A DNA stretch of 64,000 bases, from positions 186,001 through 250,000 of the forward strand of contig NZ_PKQQ01000003.1 of the NCBI RefSeq assembly GCF_002893095.1, in the 5' to 3' direction. The notes beneath the pieces are model-generated. The model saw only the letters and a list, made by a program, of their open reading frames with translations. It had not been told where the DNA came from and searched no databases. A program made the translations under genes and the position numbers. The stretch comes from Stenotrophomonas sp. VV52 (GTDB lineage Bacteria > Pseudomonadota > Gammaproteobacteria > Xanthomonadales > Xanthomonadaceae). Below, piece after piece: positions 17,475-25,902 of the stretch. Numbering within the stretch: position 1 is the first letter of the stretch; every line of letters starts with the position of its first letter.

Positions 17475-18512
17475 ATGAACGACACGCTCCGTTTTCCGGC
17501 CGAATGGGAATCCCAGTCCGCCATCCTGATCGCCTGGCCCCACGCCGACACCGACTGGGCCGACCGCCTGGGTGACGTCGAGGACACCTACATCGCCCTG
17601 GTCGCGGCCATCACCCGCTTCCAGCCGGTGGTGATCATCGTGGCCGACGACGACCTGGAGGCGTACGCGGACGCGCGCCTGCGCTCGAACCGGATCGATA
17701 CGGACCGGGTGCGGTTCGTCACGGCGCCCTACGACGACACGTGGCTGCGCGATTCGGGCCCGATCACGCTGCGCCGTGCGGACGGCGGCTTCCGGCTGCT
17801 GGATTTCCGTTTCACGGGCTGGGGCGGGAAGTTCGAGGCGAGCCTGGACGACCAGCTGGTGGGGGTGCTTCACCAGGCGGGTCTGTTCGCGGACGCAGAG
17901 CTGAAGAGCATTCCGTTCGCGCTGGAAGGCGGTGCGATCGAGACCGACGGGGCGGGCACGCTGCTGACGACGTGGCAGTGCCTGCACGAGCGTCATCCGG
18001 AGCGCGACCGGGCGTCGCTGAGCGCGGACATGGCGGGCTGGCTGGCGCAGGACCGGGTGCTGTGGCTGGACCACGGCTATCTGGAAGGCGACGACACGGA
18101 CGCACACATCGATACGCTGGCGCGTTTCGCGTCGGTGGACAGCATCGTGTACCAGGCCTGTGATGACAGCACGGATTCGCATTTCGCGGAGCTGCAGGCG
18201 ATGGGCAACGAGCTGGCGGCGCTGCGCACGGCCGGGGGCCAGCCGTACCGGCTGTTCCCGCTGCCGTGGGCACGCCCGGTGATCGACGAGGGTCGCCGGC
18301 TGGCGGCGTCGTATGCGAACTACCTGATCCTCAACGGTGCGGTGCTGATGCCGGCGTACGGCGACGTCGCGGACGACGCGGCGCGCGACGTGCTGGCCCG
18401 GGCCTACCCGAACCACGAGATCGTGCAGGTCCCCTGCCGCTCGCTGATCTGGCAGAACGGCAGCCTGCACTGCATCACCATGCAGTTGCCGGCGGGTGTT
18501 CTGGCGGCCTGA
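17475..18512 (+). CDS. aguA: Agmatine deiminase
   Basis: 345 residues. Converts agmatine to N-carbamoylputrescine, the first step of the plant-type putrescine route finished by AguB at 19231. Family motifs are DDTWLRDSGPI, LEGGAIETDG, WLDHGYLEGDDTDAHID and the nucleophile region LHCITMQLP near the C-terminus. ATG at 17475. Codon use changes inside the gene: by my hand count 8 of 9 Ala codons in the first ~55 codons are GCC, while about 31 of 39 later ones are GCG. A terminator follows, then a large structured repeat that separates it from aguB. Confidence 0.95.
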   Translation: MNDTLRFPAEWESQSAILIAWPHADTDWADRLGDVEDTYIALVAAITRFQPVVIIVADDDLEAYADARLRSNRIDTDRVRFVTAPYDDTWLRDSGPITLRRADGGFRLLDFRFTGWGGKFEASLDDQLVGVLHQAGLFADAELKSIPFALEGGAIETDGAGTLLTTWQCLHERHPERDRASLSADMAGWLAQDRVLWLDHGYLEGDDTDAHIDTLARFASVDSIVYQACDDSTDSHFAELQAMGNELAALRTAGGQPYRLFPLPWARPVIDEGRRLAASYANYLILNGAVLMPAYGDVADDAARDVLARAYPNHEIVQVPCRSLIWQNGSLHCITMQLPAGVLAA

Positions 18513-18541
18513 TTTTGGGTCGGCAGTAGATGACTTCACTG

Positions 18542-18566
18542 ACGCCGGGCTTCGCCCGGCGTTTTT
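18542..18566 (+). terminator. Intrinsic terminator after aguA
   Basis: Stem ACGCCGGG (18542-18549) with CCCGGCGT (18555-18562), CTTCG loop, followed by a run of T (18562-18566). It sits 29 bases after the aguA stop. Confidence 0.85.
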
Positions 18567-18573
18567 GGTTTTG

Positions 18574-19115
18574 GGCGAACAGCCGAGAGGTGCCAGGTTG
18601 CCCTGGCTTGGGCCGCCCGGTGCCGGTTTGCGGGGTCGCCGTAAATCCGTCCATGGAGGCTACGCGGACGCCATCCATGGCGCCGAGTCCCCCGCAAACC
18701 GACCCCGGGCGACCCTTTGACAGTGTGGCGGTGGCCACGAGAGACGCCGGTGCCGGCCGTCGGCCGGCCGTTCGGTGCCGATCGTTTCCATGCGTTACCG
18801 GGCGCGGATGATTCCACGGCGGTCGTTTGGGAACCGACCCTACCCTGCGGACGGTCGCACGCGCGTAGTGACACGCCATGCGTGTCCGCCCTTTCCAACC
18901 GCACACGACCATGTGTGGGGGCGGCCGCCGGGTAGCCCCCGGAGGGACGCTAGAAAACATGGATGTTTTCTAGCAGCCCCCATGGGTGAAGGCGCACTGC
19001 TTGCGAGGCACTGCCTCGCGTGCGACTGAACGCCCAATCGCTGGCGATTGGGCCGGGGCCCGGAGGGCGGTTCACGGCGTGTCCCGGAGCGGGGCTGCCC
19101 GGCGGCCGCCCCTGC
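18574..19115. repeat. Long structured intergenic repeat, copy A
   Basis: A 542-base non-coding block filling most of the aguA-aguB gap (18513-19230). It shares its whole framework with the block at 43661-44018. Pairing parts include CGGTTTGCGGGG with a later CCCCGCAAACCG; a 12-bp hairpin of GCTAGAAAACAT arms around two G (18949-18974); and 22-base outer arms (18918-18939 with 19091-19112) matching at 21 positions. Copy A additionally carries hairpins GCGAGGC/GCCTCGC and CCCAATCGC-TG-GCGATTGGG, absent from copy B, and a SMAG unit. ORFs run through it in several frames, but none looks like a gene. Confidence 0.85.
18865..18887 (+). repeat. SMAG-type REP inside the structured repeat
   Basis: GTAG followed by the palindrome GACACGC-CAT-GCGTGTC. 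The same palindrome with GTAG/CTAC ends occurs at 35042 and 35098. Copy B of the large repeat has a decayed version at 43849 (GCAG in place of GTAG). Confidence 0.8.
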
Positions 19116-19230
19116 ACGTAGCATCGAAGACGCCGGCTTTGGCTTTCGCTCCAACCCATTTAACCCCCAGCACGCCCTACACACCCATCCGCGATAAACT
19201 GCGTTTTTCCCCCTGCAGGACCCGCCCCGG

Positions 19231-20118
19231 ATGAGCTCACGCCACACCCTTTCCGTCGCCCTGATCCAGGAGCGCAACCACGGTGACGCGGCCGCCAACC
19301 TGGCCGTGATCGAAACGCGCGTGGCTGAAGCGGCTGCCCAGGGTGCCAAGCTGGTGCTGCTGCAGGAACTGCACAATGGTGCGTACTTCTGCCAGCACGA
19401 GTCGGTCGACGAATTCGACCTGGCCGAGCCGATCCCGGGCCCCAGCACCGAACGACTCGGCGCGCTCGCCAAGAAGCATGGCGTGGTGATCGTCGGGTCG
19501 CTGTTCGAGCGTCGCGCGGCAGGCCTGTATCACAACACCGCCGTGGTCTTCGAAAAGGACGGCACGCTGCTGGGCAAGTACCGCAAGATGCATATCCCGG
19601 ACGATCCGGGCTTCTATGAGAAGTTCTACTTCACCCCCGGCGACATCGGCTTCAAGCCGATCGACACCTCGGTGGGCCGCCTTGGCGTGCTGGTGTGCTG
19701 GGACCAGTGGTATCCGGAAGCGGCGCGCCTGATGGCGCTGGCCGGTGCGGAACTGCTGCTCTACCCCACCGCCATCGGCTGGGACCCGGACGACCAGAAG
19801 GACGAGCAGGGCCGCCAGCGTGATGCGTGGGTGTTGAGCCACCGTGGCCATGCCGTGGCCAACGGCGTGCCGGTGTTGAGCTGCAACCGCGTGGGCCATG
19901 AGGCGTCGCCGCTGGGCGCGTCCGGCATCCAGTTCTGGGGCAACAGCCACGTGCTCGGTCCGCAGGGCGAATTCATCGCCGAAGCCGGCGGTGAGCCTAC
20001 CGTGCTTGTGTGCGACGTCGACCTGCAGCGCAGCGAACATGTGCGCCGCATCTGGCCGTTCCTGCGCGACCGCCGCATCGATGCCTATGGCGACCTGCTC
20101 AAGCGCTACATCGACTGA
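19231..20118 (+). CDS. aguB: N-carbamoylputrescine amidase
   Basis: 295 residues, nitrilase superfamily. Hydrolyses N-carbamoylputrescine to putrescine, CO2 and ammonia. The catalytic triad is visible: Glu46 (LLQEL), Lys119 (YRKMHIPD) and Cys156 (LVCWDQWYPE). It completes the pathway begun by AguA but is separated from it by 718 bases, so it probably has its own promoter. ATG at 19231. Confidence 0.95.
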   Translation: MSSRHTLSVALIQERNHGDAAANLAVIETRVAEAAAQGAKLVLLQELHNGAYFCQHESVDEFDLAEPIPGPSTERLGALAKKHGVVIVGSLFERRAAGLYHNTAVVFEKDGTLLGKYRKMHIPDDPGFYEKFYFTPGDIGFKPIDTSVGRLGVLVCWDQWYPEAARLMALAGAELLLYPTAIGWDPDDQKDEQGRQRDAWVLSHRGHAVANGVPVLSCNRVGHEASPLGASGIQFWGNSHVLGPQGEFIAEAGGEPTVLVCDVDLQRSEHVRRIWPFLRDRRIDAYGDLLKRYID

Positions 20119-20138
20119 TCCCACAGGAACCCTGCCCC

Positions 20139-20669
20139 GTGACCGTGCAGCTGCGCGATGCCACCGATGCCGACATTGCGGCCATCACCGCGATCTATGC
20201 CGTGGAAGTGACCGACTTCGTCAACACCTACGAGTACGACGTTCCCGACGCGGCCGAGATGCTGCGACGGATGCATGACATCGTTGCACGTGGCTTCCCC
20301 TACATCGTGGCCGAGGTCGATGGCCAGGTTGCCGGCTATGCGTACGCCAATACCTACCGCGGGCGCATCGCCTATCAGTGGACCGTGGAGAACTCGGTCT
20401 ACGTCGATGCCGCCTTCCAGGGGCGTGGCGTGGGCACCGCGTTGATGCAGGGCCTGATCGACGCCTGCGTGGCGCGGGGTTACCGGCAGATGGTCGCGGT
20501 GATCGGCGAACCGTCCAACACCGCCTCGATCAAGCTGCACGAACGCTTCGGTTTCCACACTGTCGGCATCTTCCGCGGCCTGGGCCGCAAGCATGGCCGC
20601 TGGCTGGATACCGTGCAGATGCAGCGCGCGCTCGGCGACGGCGCCGACAGCGCCCCTTCCAATGAATGA
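20139..20669 (+). CDS. GNAT N-acetyltransferase, phosphinothricin/methionine-sulfoximine type
   Basis: 176 residues from GTG 20139 (VTVQLRDATDADIAAI), 20 bases after aguB; the frame is open upstream only across aguB. GNAT fold with the acetyl-CoA loop QGRGVGTAL and the C-terminal motif LHERFGFHTVGIFRGLGRKHGRW typical of the PAT/MddA group, which acetylates glutamine analogues such as methionine sulfoximine. The physiological substrate is not visible from sequence. Overlaps the next gene by eight bases. Confidence 0.88.
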   Translation: MTVQLRDATDADIAAITAIYAVEVTDFVNTYEYDVPDAAEMLRRMHDIVARGFPYIVAEVDGQVAGYAYANTYRGRIAYQWTVENSVYVDAAFQGRGVGTALMQGLIDACVARGYRQMVAVIGEPSNTASIKLHERFGFHTVGIFRGLGRKHGRWLDTVQMQRALGDGADSAPSNE

Positions 20670-21897
20670 CGAAATGACTGAGAACCTGATGGACCCCAAC
20701 GGCGACACCCTGTTCGCCGGCCAGCCCGTGCGCGTGGTCGAACGCGACGGCGTGCGCTACACCCTGCTTGGCACTGCGCACGTTTCGCAGGCGAGCGTCG
20801 AGGTGGTGGAACGCGCGATCAACAGCGGGCGTTTCGATGCCGTGGCGGTGGAACTGGATCCGCAGCGCCTGCAGGCCCTTACCAACCCGGACGCGCTGGC
20901 CAAGCTCGACCTGGTCGAAGTGATCCGCAAAGGCCGGGTCGCCCTGTTCGCCGCCAACCTTGCCCTCGCCGCTTACCAGCGCCGCCTGGCCGAGCAGCTG
21001 GGCATCGAGCCGGGCGCCGAACTCAAGCGCGCGGTCAACCTCGCCAACGAACGCAACCTGCCGGTGCACCTGATCGACCGAGAAGTCGGCCTGACCTTCA
21101 AGCGCGCATCGCAGCGGCTCGGGTTCGTCGGCAAGATCAAGCTGGTGATGGGCCTGGGCACTGGCCTCTTCGCGTCCGAAGATGTTGGCGAAGACGAGAT
21201 CGAGAAGCTCAAGCAGGGCGACATGCTGGAGGCCAGCTTCGGCGAGTTCGCCAGCGAAAGTCCGGCCCTGTACGAAACCATCATCGGCGAGCGCGACCGG
21301 TACATGGCGACCCGCCTGCGCGAAGTGCATGACCCGGCGCAGCGCGAGGTGCTGGCGGTGGTGGGTGCCGGGCATCTGGCCGGGCTGGCCAAGTATCTGG
21401 AAACCGATACCGATGCACCGGGTCCGCTGCGCGAGTCGCTGGAGTCGGTGCCGAAGAAGCGCAACATCCCGTGGATCACGCTGGCCATCCTGGCCATCGT
21501 GCTGACCGGGATCGCGGTGGGCTTCTATCGTGGCGGGCTTGGCGTCGGCACGGAGCTGCTGGCGGTCTGGGCGATGTACACCGGCGGCCTGGCGGGCCTG
21601 GGTTGCCTGCTGGCCGGCAGCCATCCGCTCAGCATCCTGACCGCGATCGTGGTCGCGCCGTTCAAACCGTTCCGGCTGAGCATTCCCACCGGCGCGTTCG
21701 CCGCGCTGGTGGAAACCCGGCTGCGCAAGCCGGCGTACGAGGATTTCCTCAAGCTGCGTGATGATGCGCAGTCCCTGAAGGGCTGGTACCGCAACCGGGT
21801 AACCCGGGTGGTGCTGACCTTCATGCTGACCAATCTCGGCAGCATGCTTGGGTTGTGGCTGACCGGCTTCCAGGTGTGGAGCAAGGTCGGCGCGTGA
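20662..21897 (+). CDS. TraB/PrgY-family membrane protein
   Basis: 411 residues from ATG 20662 (MNDEMTENLMDPN); ATG 20674 or 20689 are alternatives. The N-terminal ~240 residues carry TraB-family motifs (TLLGTAHVSQASVE, VAVELDPQRLQAL, MLEASFGEF, VVGAGHLAGL). The C-terminal part has three to four hydrophobic segments (ITLALLAIVLTGIAVG-like from about 273, LLAVWAMYTGGLAGLGCLL, and the final LTFMLTNLGSMLGLWL). TraB/PrgY proteins are implicated in removing or degrading peptide signals, but the activity is unclear. Co-transcribed with the acetyltransferase. Confidence 0.85.
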   Translation: MNDEMTENLMDPNGDTLFAGQPVRVVERDGVRYTLLGTAHVSQASVEVVERAINSGRFDAVAVELDPQRLQALTNPDALAKLDLVEVIRKGRVALFAANLALAAYQRRLAEQLGIEPGAELKRAVNLANERNLPVHLIDREVGLTFKRASQRLGFVGKIKLVMGLGTGLFASEDVGEDEIEKLKQGDMLEASFGEFASESPALYETIIGERDRYMATRLREVHDPAQREVLAVVGAGHLAGLAKYLETDTDAPGPLRESLESVPKKRNIPWITLAILAIVLTGIAVGFYRGGLGVGTELLAVWAMYTGGLAGLGCLLAGSHPLSILTAIVVAPFKPFRLSIPTGAFAALVETRLRKPAYEDFLKLRDDAQSLKGWYRNRVTRVVLTFMLTNLGSMLGLWLTGFQVWSKVGA

Positions 21898-21953
21898 ACA
21901 GACGCCGACCCACGGGCGGCATTCAATGTGAGATGTAGTTCCAAGGAGAGTCG

Positions 21954-22799
21954 ATGGACGCAATGGACAGTCTGGAGCGGGACGGCTACGTAGTGGTTCG
22001 AGGTGCGGTGGATGCCTCTCTGGTCAACGAACTCAACGAACGCATCAGCCGCTTCAAACAACGCAACGCCAAGGCCGCGGCGCGTAACCTCGACGAGCAT
22101 GGGCGGCTGTATCGCGTGGTCAACCTGCATCTGGCCATCGATGCGATGACAAAGCTGCTCACCGAGAATGCGGCCATCGCCGTGTGCGACGCATTCTTCG
22201 GAGAACCCACTTCGCTGTACACCAGCCTTTACTACGAGCGGGGCTCGGAGCAGTCGTTGCACCGGGATACCCCTGTGTTTGCCACCACTCCGCTGGGGCG
22301 CTACATGGGCGTCTGGGTGGCCCTGGACTCGGTATCCGATGACAACGGTCCCCTCATGGTGGTCCCGGGAAGCCATGCGCTGCCCCCGATCGACGTGCAC
22401 GCCATTCGCCAGCGGCTCTATGGCGAGGGACCGATCGATCCGATGTCGCCGGAAGGCTGGACTGCCTACCAGGACGCGGTGGCCGCCCAGTGCGAGGCCG
22501 CAGGCCTGGTGCCGCAACCGGTGCACGTGTCGCCGGGCGACGTCATCATCTGGCACCCGCAGCTGTTCCACGGAGGTGCCCCGCATGCAGCGACGCGCAC
22601 CCGGCGCAGCGTCGTCATGCATGTCACGCCCAAGGGCATGCCGGTGGGACACATGGACGTCTTCTACGATCCGTCCAGGGCCCGCCAGCAGGCCCCCTGG
22701 CGCTACTACCAACGCGATGGCCGCCATGTTGCCCGCTTCAAACACGTCGACTTCGGCCACGAGTACAAGGTCCGGACCTGGTTTCTGCGCAAAGGGTGA
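21954..22799 (+). CDS. Phytanoyl-CoA dioxygenase (PhyH) family protein
   Basis: 281 residues. Fe(II)/2-oxoglutarate oxygenase of the PhyH family. The metal-binding HxD is in SLHRDTPVF and the distal His in LFHGGAPH, with a downstream Arg (TRTRRS) placed to bind 2-oxoglutarate. A good ribosome-binding site (AAGGAGA) precedes the ATG. Relatives hydroxylate lipids, amino acids or small metabolites; the substrate here is unknown. It is the last plus-strand gene before the convergent efflux operon. Confidence 0.88.
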   Translation: MDAMDSLERDGYVVVRGAVDASLVNELNERISRFKQRNAKAAARNLDEHGRLYRVVNLHLAIDAMTKLLTENAAIAVCDAFFGEPTSLYTSLYYERGSEQSLHRDTPVFATTPLGRYMGVWVALDSVSDDNGPLMVVPGSHALPPIDVHAIRQRLYGEGPIDPMSPEGWTAYQDAVAAQCEAAGLVPQPVHVSPGDVIIWHPQLFHGGAPHAATRTRRSVVMHVTPKGMPVGHMDVFYDPSRARQQAPWRYYQRDGRHVARFKHVDFGHEYKVRTWFLRKG

Positions 22800-22806
22800 C
22801 AGAAAC

Positions 22807-25800
22807 CTAGGCCGGCTCGATCACCGCGTCGCTGCCCTTGGGCGGCAGGCCCCTCGCCCGCCGCACGATCCGGGCCACGCTGATGCTCATGTCGTCGAGC
22901 ATGGCGTAGATGGTCGGCAGGAACAGCAGGCTGACCACGGTGGAGAACGCCAGGCCGCCGGCGATGGCGCGTGCCATCGGGTAGTACGGCGGGCCGTCGC
23001 CCAGCAGCTGGGTGTCGGTCAGCGAGATCGGGATCATCGCCAGGATCGCCGTGCCCATGGTCATCATGATCGGGCGCAGGCGCTCGCGTGAGCCTTCCAC
23101 CAGTGCCTGGGTGCGGGCCATGCCGCGCCGGCGCAGGTTGTTGATGTGCTCGATCATCACGATGCCGTTGTTCACCACCACGCCCATCAGCACCAGGATG
23201 CCGATGAAGGACATGATCCCGAACGAGGTGCCGGTCAGCCAGAACAGCCAGAACACCCCGAAGATCGAGAACAGCACCCCGCTCATGATCGCGGCCGGGA
23301 ACAGCAGCGATTCGAACACCGCCGCCATCACCACGTAGATCATCACCAGTGCGATCACCAGGTTGAACATCATCTGCTGCATCGCCTCGTTGTCGTCGCC
23401 GAAGTCGCCGCCGTCGAAGGTGAAGTTGTAGCCGGCCGGGAAGCTCATCGGCTTCAGCGTCTCCTCCATCGCCTTGCGGCCTTCCGGCGCGGTGACCTTC
23501 TCGGCCAGGTTGGCCTTGATGGTCAGCGTGGTCTGGCGGTTGGTGCGCCCGACCCGCGTGGCCGAGGGTTTGATGCTGACGTCGACCAGGCTCAGCAGTG
23601 GCACCGAACGCCCGTCGCCGGTGCGCACGGTGAAGCTGGCCAGGTCTTCCGGGCTGCTCTGCTCGGCACCGGCGAAACGCACCCACACCGGCACCTCGCT
23701 GTCGCCACGACGGAACTCACGCAGCGGGGCACCACGCAGGGCGAGGCCGACGAAGCTGGCGACCTGCTCGGCATTGAAGCCGAACGCCGCCGCGCGCTCG
23801 CGGTCGACATGGATGGACAGCTCGCTGCCCTTCTCGCCATTGTCGATGCGCACGTCACGCAGTTCCTTGCGCTGGGCCAGCAGCGGCACCACGTCTTCGC
23901 CGATTTCCTGCAGCATCTGGGTGGAGTCGCCGATCAGCTGCACTTCCACGCCCTTGCTGCCACCGCCGCCACCGCCGTCGCCGCCCTGGTTGCCGACGAT
24001 GTAGTCGGCGCGCGCCGAACGCGGCAGCCCCTTGCGCAGCGATTCCTGCACCGCCGCCATGTTGCCGGTGTGCTTCTCGTCCAGGGTCACGATGGTGCTG
24101 CTGCCCTCCTGCTCGCTGTACCAGGAATACACCTGGGTGATGTGCAGCTTCTCGCGGTTCTGCTGCAGGTATTGCTCGACCCGCGCGACCTCGTCGGACA
24201 TCTGCTCGCGGGTGAACGCGCCCTTCCAGTTGTAGCCGATGAAGACGTCGGTACCACCTTCGCCGCCGAACATGTCGACCTTGGTCAGCTTCATCGGCAC
24301 CAGGCTGATCAGCACCACCATGATGATGCCGAACACGCTCCAGCCCCGGTGCTCCAGCGTCCACTGCAGCATCGACGCATAGCGCCGCTGCAGCCGCGCG
24401 ATCACGCCGGTCTGTGAATGCACCAGCTTGGGCGTCTGCATGCGCGCCGACAGCATCGGGATCAGGCTGACCGCCACCAGCCACGACGCCATCAGCGAGA
24501 CCGAGATGGTGATCGCGATCTGCGCCATGAAGATGCTGATGTTGTTGGTCTCGCCGAACAGGTTGGGCACGAACACGATGCAGTGGCACAGGGTGCCGGC
24601 GCTGAGCGCGATGGCCACGTTGCGGGTGCCGACGATCGAGGCCTGCACCGGCTGGTCGGGCATGCGCTCGCGTTCCTGGTAGATGCTCTCCACCACCACC
24701 ACCGCGTTGTCCACCAGCATGCCCACGGCCAGCAGCAGGCCCATCATGGTCAGGATGTTGAGGGTGACACCCACGAAATACATGAAGCCCAGCGTGATCA
24801 CGAAACAGATCGGGATCGCCAGCGTCACCATCAGCGTGGACGGCCAATGGCGCAGGAAGAAGAACAGCACCGTCACCGACAGCAGCAGGCCGACCGCGCC
24901 GGCCTCGGCCAGCTCCAGCAGCGAGGACGTCACCGTCTTGCCCTGGTTGTCGATCACCTTGATGTTCACGTCGCGCATCGACGGCTGCTTGCGGATCGCC
25001 TCCACTTCCGCCAGTGCACCGCGCGACACCTCCACCAGGTTCGCGCTGCGCTCCTTGTAGATGTCCAGGCCGACCGCCGGGTTGCCGTCCAGGCGGCGCC
25101 CGTAGTTCATGCGGGTGGGCTTGAGCCGGATCTCGGCGATGTCGCCCAGGCGCAGGCCCTTGGTGTCGATCACCAGCTCGCGCAGTTCCTGCAGGTCGGT
25201 GATCTCACCGACCGGCTGGATCCGTACGCGCTGGCCGTTGTCGTCGATCTGCCCGGCCGAAATCGAGAAGTTCAAGGTGCGCAGCCGCTCGCTGAGCTCG
25301 TTGATGCTCAGGTTGTGCGCGGTCAGGCGATCGGCGTCGATGGCGATCTCCACCTCGTTCGGTGGCGCGCCGGAGATCTCCACCCGGGCCACCCCCGGTA
25401 TGCGTTCGATGCGCCGCTTGAACTCGCGGTCGAGCATGTCGTACGCGCCGGTGAGGTCGGAGGTGCTGGCCAGGCGCACCTTCAGCACCGGCTCGTCGCT
25501 GCTCGACCACTTGAACACGTTGTAGCGCTGCAGGTCGTCGGGCAGGTCGGTGCGGATCGCGTCGATGCGCTCGCGCGCGTCGGAGGCGGCGATGGCGATG
25601 TCGCGGTCCCAGTCGGTGAACTCGATGAAGATGCTGGCGCCTTCGGCGGTGGCCTGGGAGCGCATGCGCTTGATCCCGGTCATCGTCGCCAGCGCTTCCT
25701 CGGTCGGCCGGATGATGGTGCGCTCCACTTCCTCGGGCGTCGAACCCGAGTACGGCACCTGCACGAACAGGAACGGCGCGGAGATGTCCGGCAGCGCCTC

Positions 25801-25902
25801 CAGCGGCAACCGGAACGCGGCGATCAGGCCCACCACCACCAGTGAGACGAACATCATGATGGTGGTGATGGGACGGCGGATGGAGAACTCGGCGATGCTC
25901 AT
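22807..25902 (-). CDS. RND efflux permease, second subunit (SmeK-like)
   Basis: 1031 residues from ATG 25902 (MSIAEFSIRRPITTIMMF). Twelve-TM HAE1-family RND pump subunit with two periplasmic loops. The start overlaps the stop of the other permease by four bases (ATGA). In TM4 the usual Asp-Asp pair is Asp-Asn (LVDNAVVVVE), and in TM10 the AcrB Lys940 position reads Asn (VVNNGIVMIE). The adaptor-permease-permease order without an outer membrane channel gene matches S. maltophilia SmeIJK. The symbol is not assigned because only organisation, not sequence comparison, supports it. Confidence 0.88.
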   Translation of the reverse strand: MSIAEFSIRRPITTIMMFVSLVVVGLIAAFRLPLEALPDISAPFLFVQVPYSGSTPEEVERTIIRPTEEALATMTGIKRMRSQATAEGASIFIEFTDWDRDIAIAASDARERIDAIRTDLPDDLQRYNVFKWSSSDEPVLKVRLASTSDLTGAYDMLDREFKRRIERIPGVARVEISGAPPNEVEIAIDADRLTAHNLSINELSERLRTLNFSISAGQIDDNGQRVRIQPVGEITDLQELRELVIDTKGLRLGDIAEIRLKPTRMNYGRRLDGNPAVGLDIYKERSANLVEVSRGALAEVEAIRKQPSMRDVNIKVIDNQGKTVTSSLLELAEAGAVGLLLSVTVLFFFLRHWPSTLMVTLAIPICFVITLGFMYFVGVTLNILTMMGLLLAVGMLVDNAVVVVESIYQERERMPDQPVQASIVGTRNVAIALSAGTLCHCIVFVPNLFGETNNISIFMAQIAITISVSLMASWLVAVSLIPMLSARMQTPKLVHSQTGVIARLQRRYASMLQWTLEHRGWSVFGIIMVVLISLVPMKLTKVDMFGGEGGTDVFIGYNWKGAFTREQMSDEVARVEQYLQQNREKLHITQVYSWYSEQEGSSTIVTLDEKHTGNMAAVQESLRKGLPRSARADYIVGNQGGDGGGGGGSKGVEVQLIGDSTQMLQEIGEDVVPLLAQRKELRDVRIDNGEKGSELSIHVDRERAAAFGFNAEQVASFVGLALRGAPLREFRRGDSEVPVWVRFAGAEQSSPEDLASFTVRTGDGRSVPLLSLVDVSIKPSATRVGRTNRQTTLTIKANLAEKVTAPEGRKAMEETLKPMSFPAGYNFTFDGGDFGDDNEAMQQMMFNLVIALVMIYVVMAAVFESLLFPAAIMSGVLFSIFGVFWLFWLTGTSFGIMSFIGILVLMGVVVNNGIVMIEHINNLRRRGMARTQALVEGSRERLRPIMMTMGTAILAMIPISLTDTQLLGDGPPYYPMARAIAGGLAFSTVVSLLFLPTIYAMLDDMSISVARIVRRARGLPPKGSDAVIEPA

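Noticed and set aside
18475..18960. Minus-strand ORF in repeat copy A resembling one in copy B (43539-43943)
   Set aside because: Several frames on both strands are alike simply because the DNA is repeated; no ribosome-binding site, and the translation is low-complexity Arg/Pro/Gly.
20530..22760. Overlapping antisense ORFs across the TraB and PhyH genes
   Set aside because: No recognisable motifs; the sense strand encodes complete family proteins.
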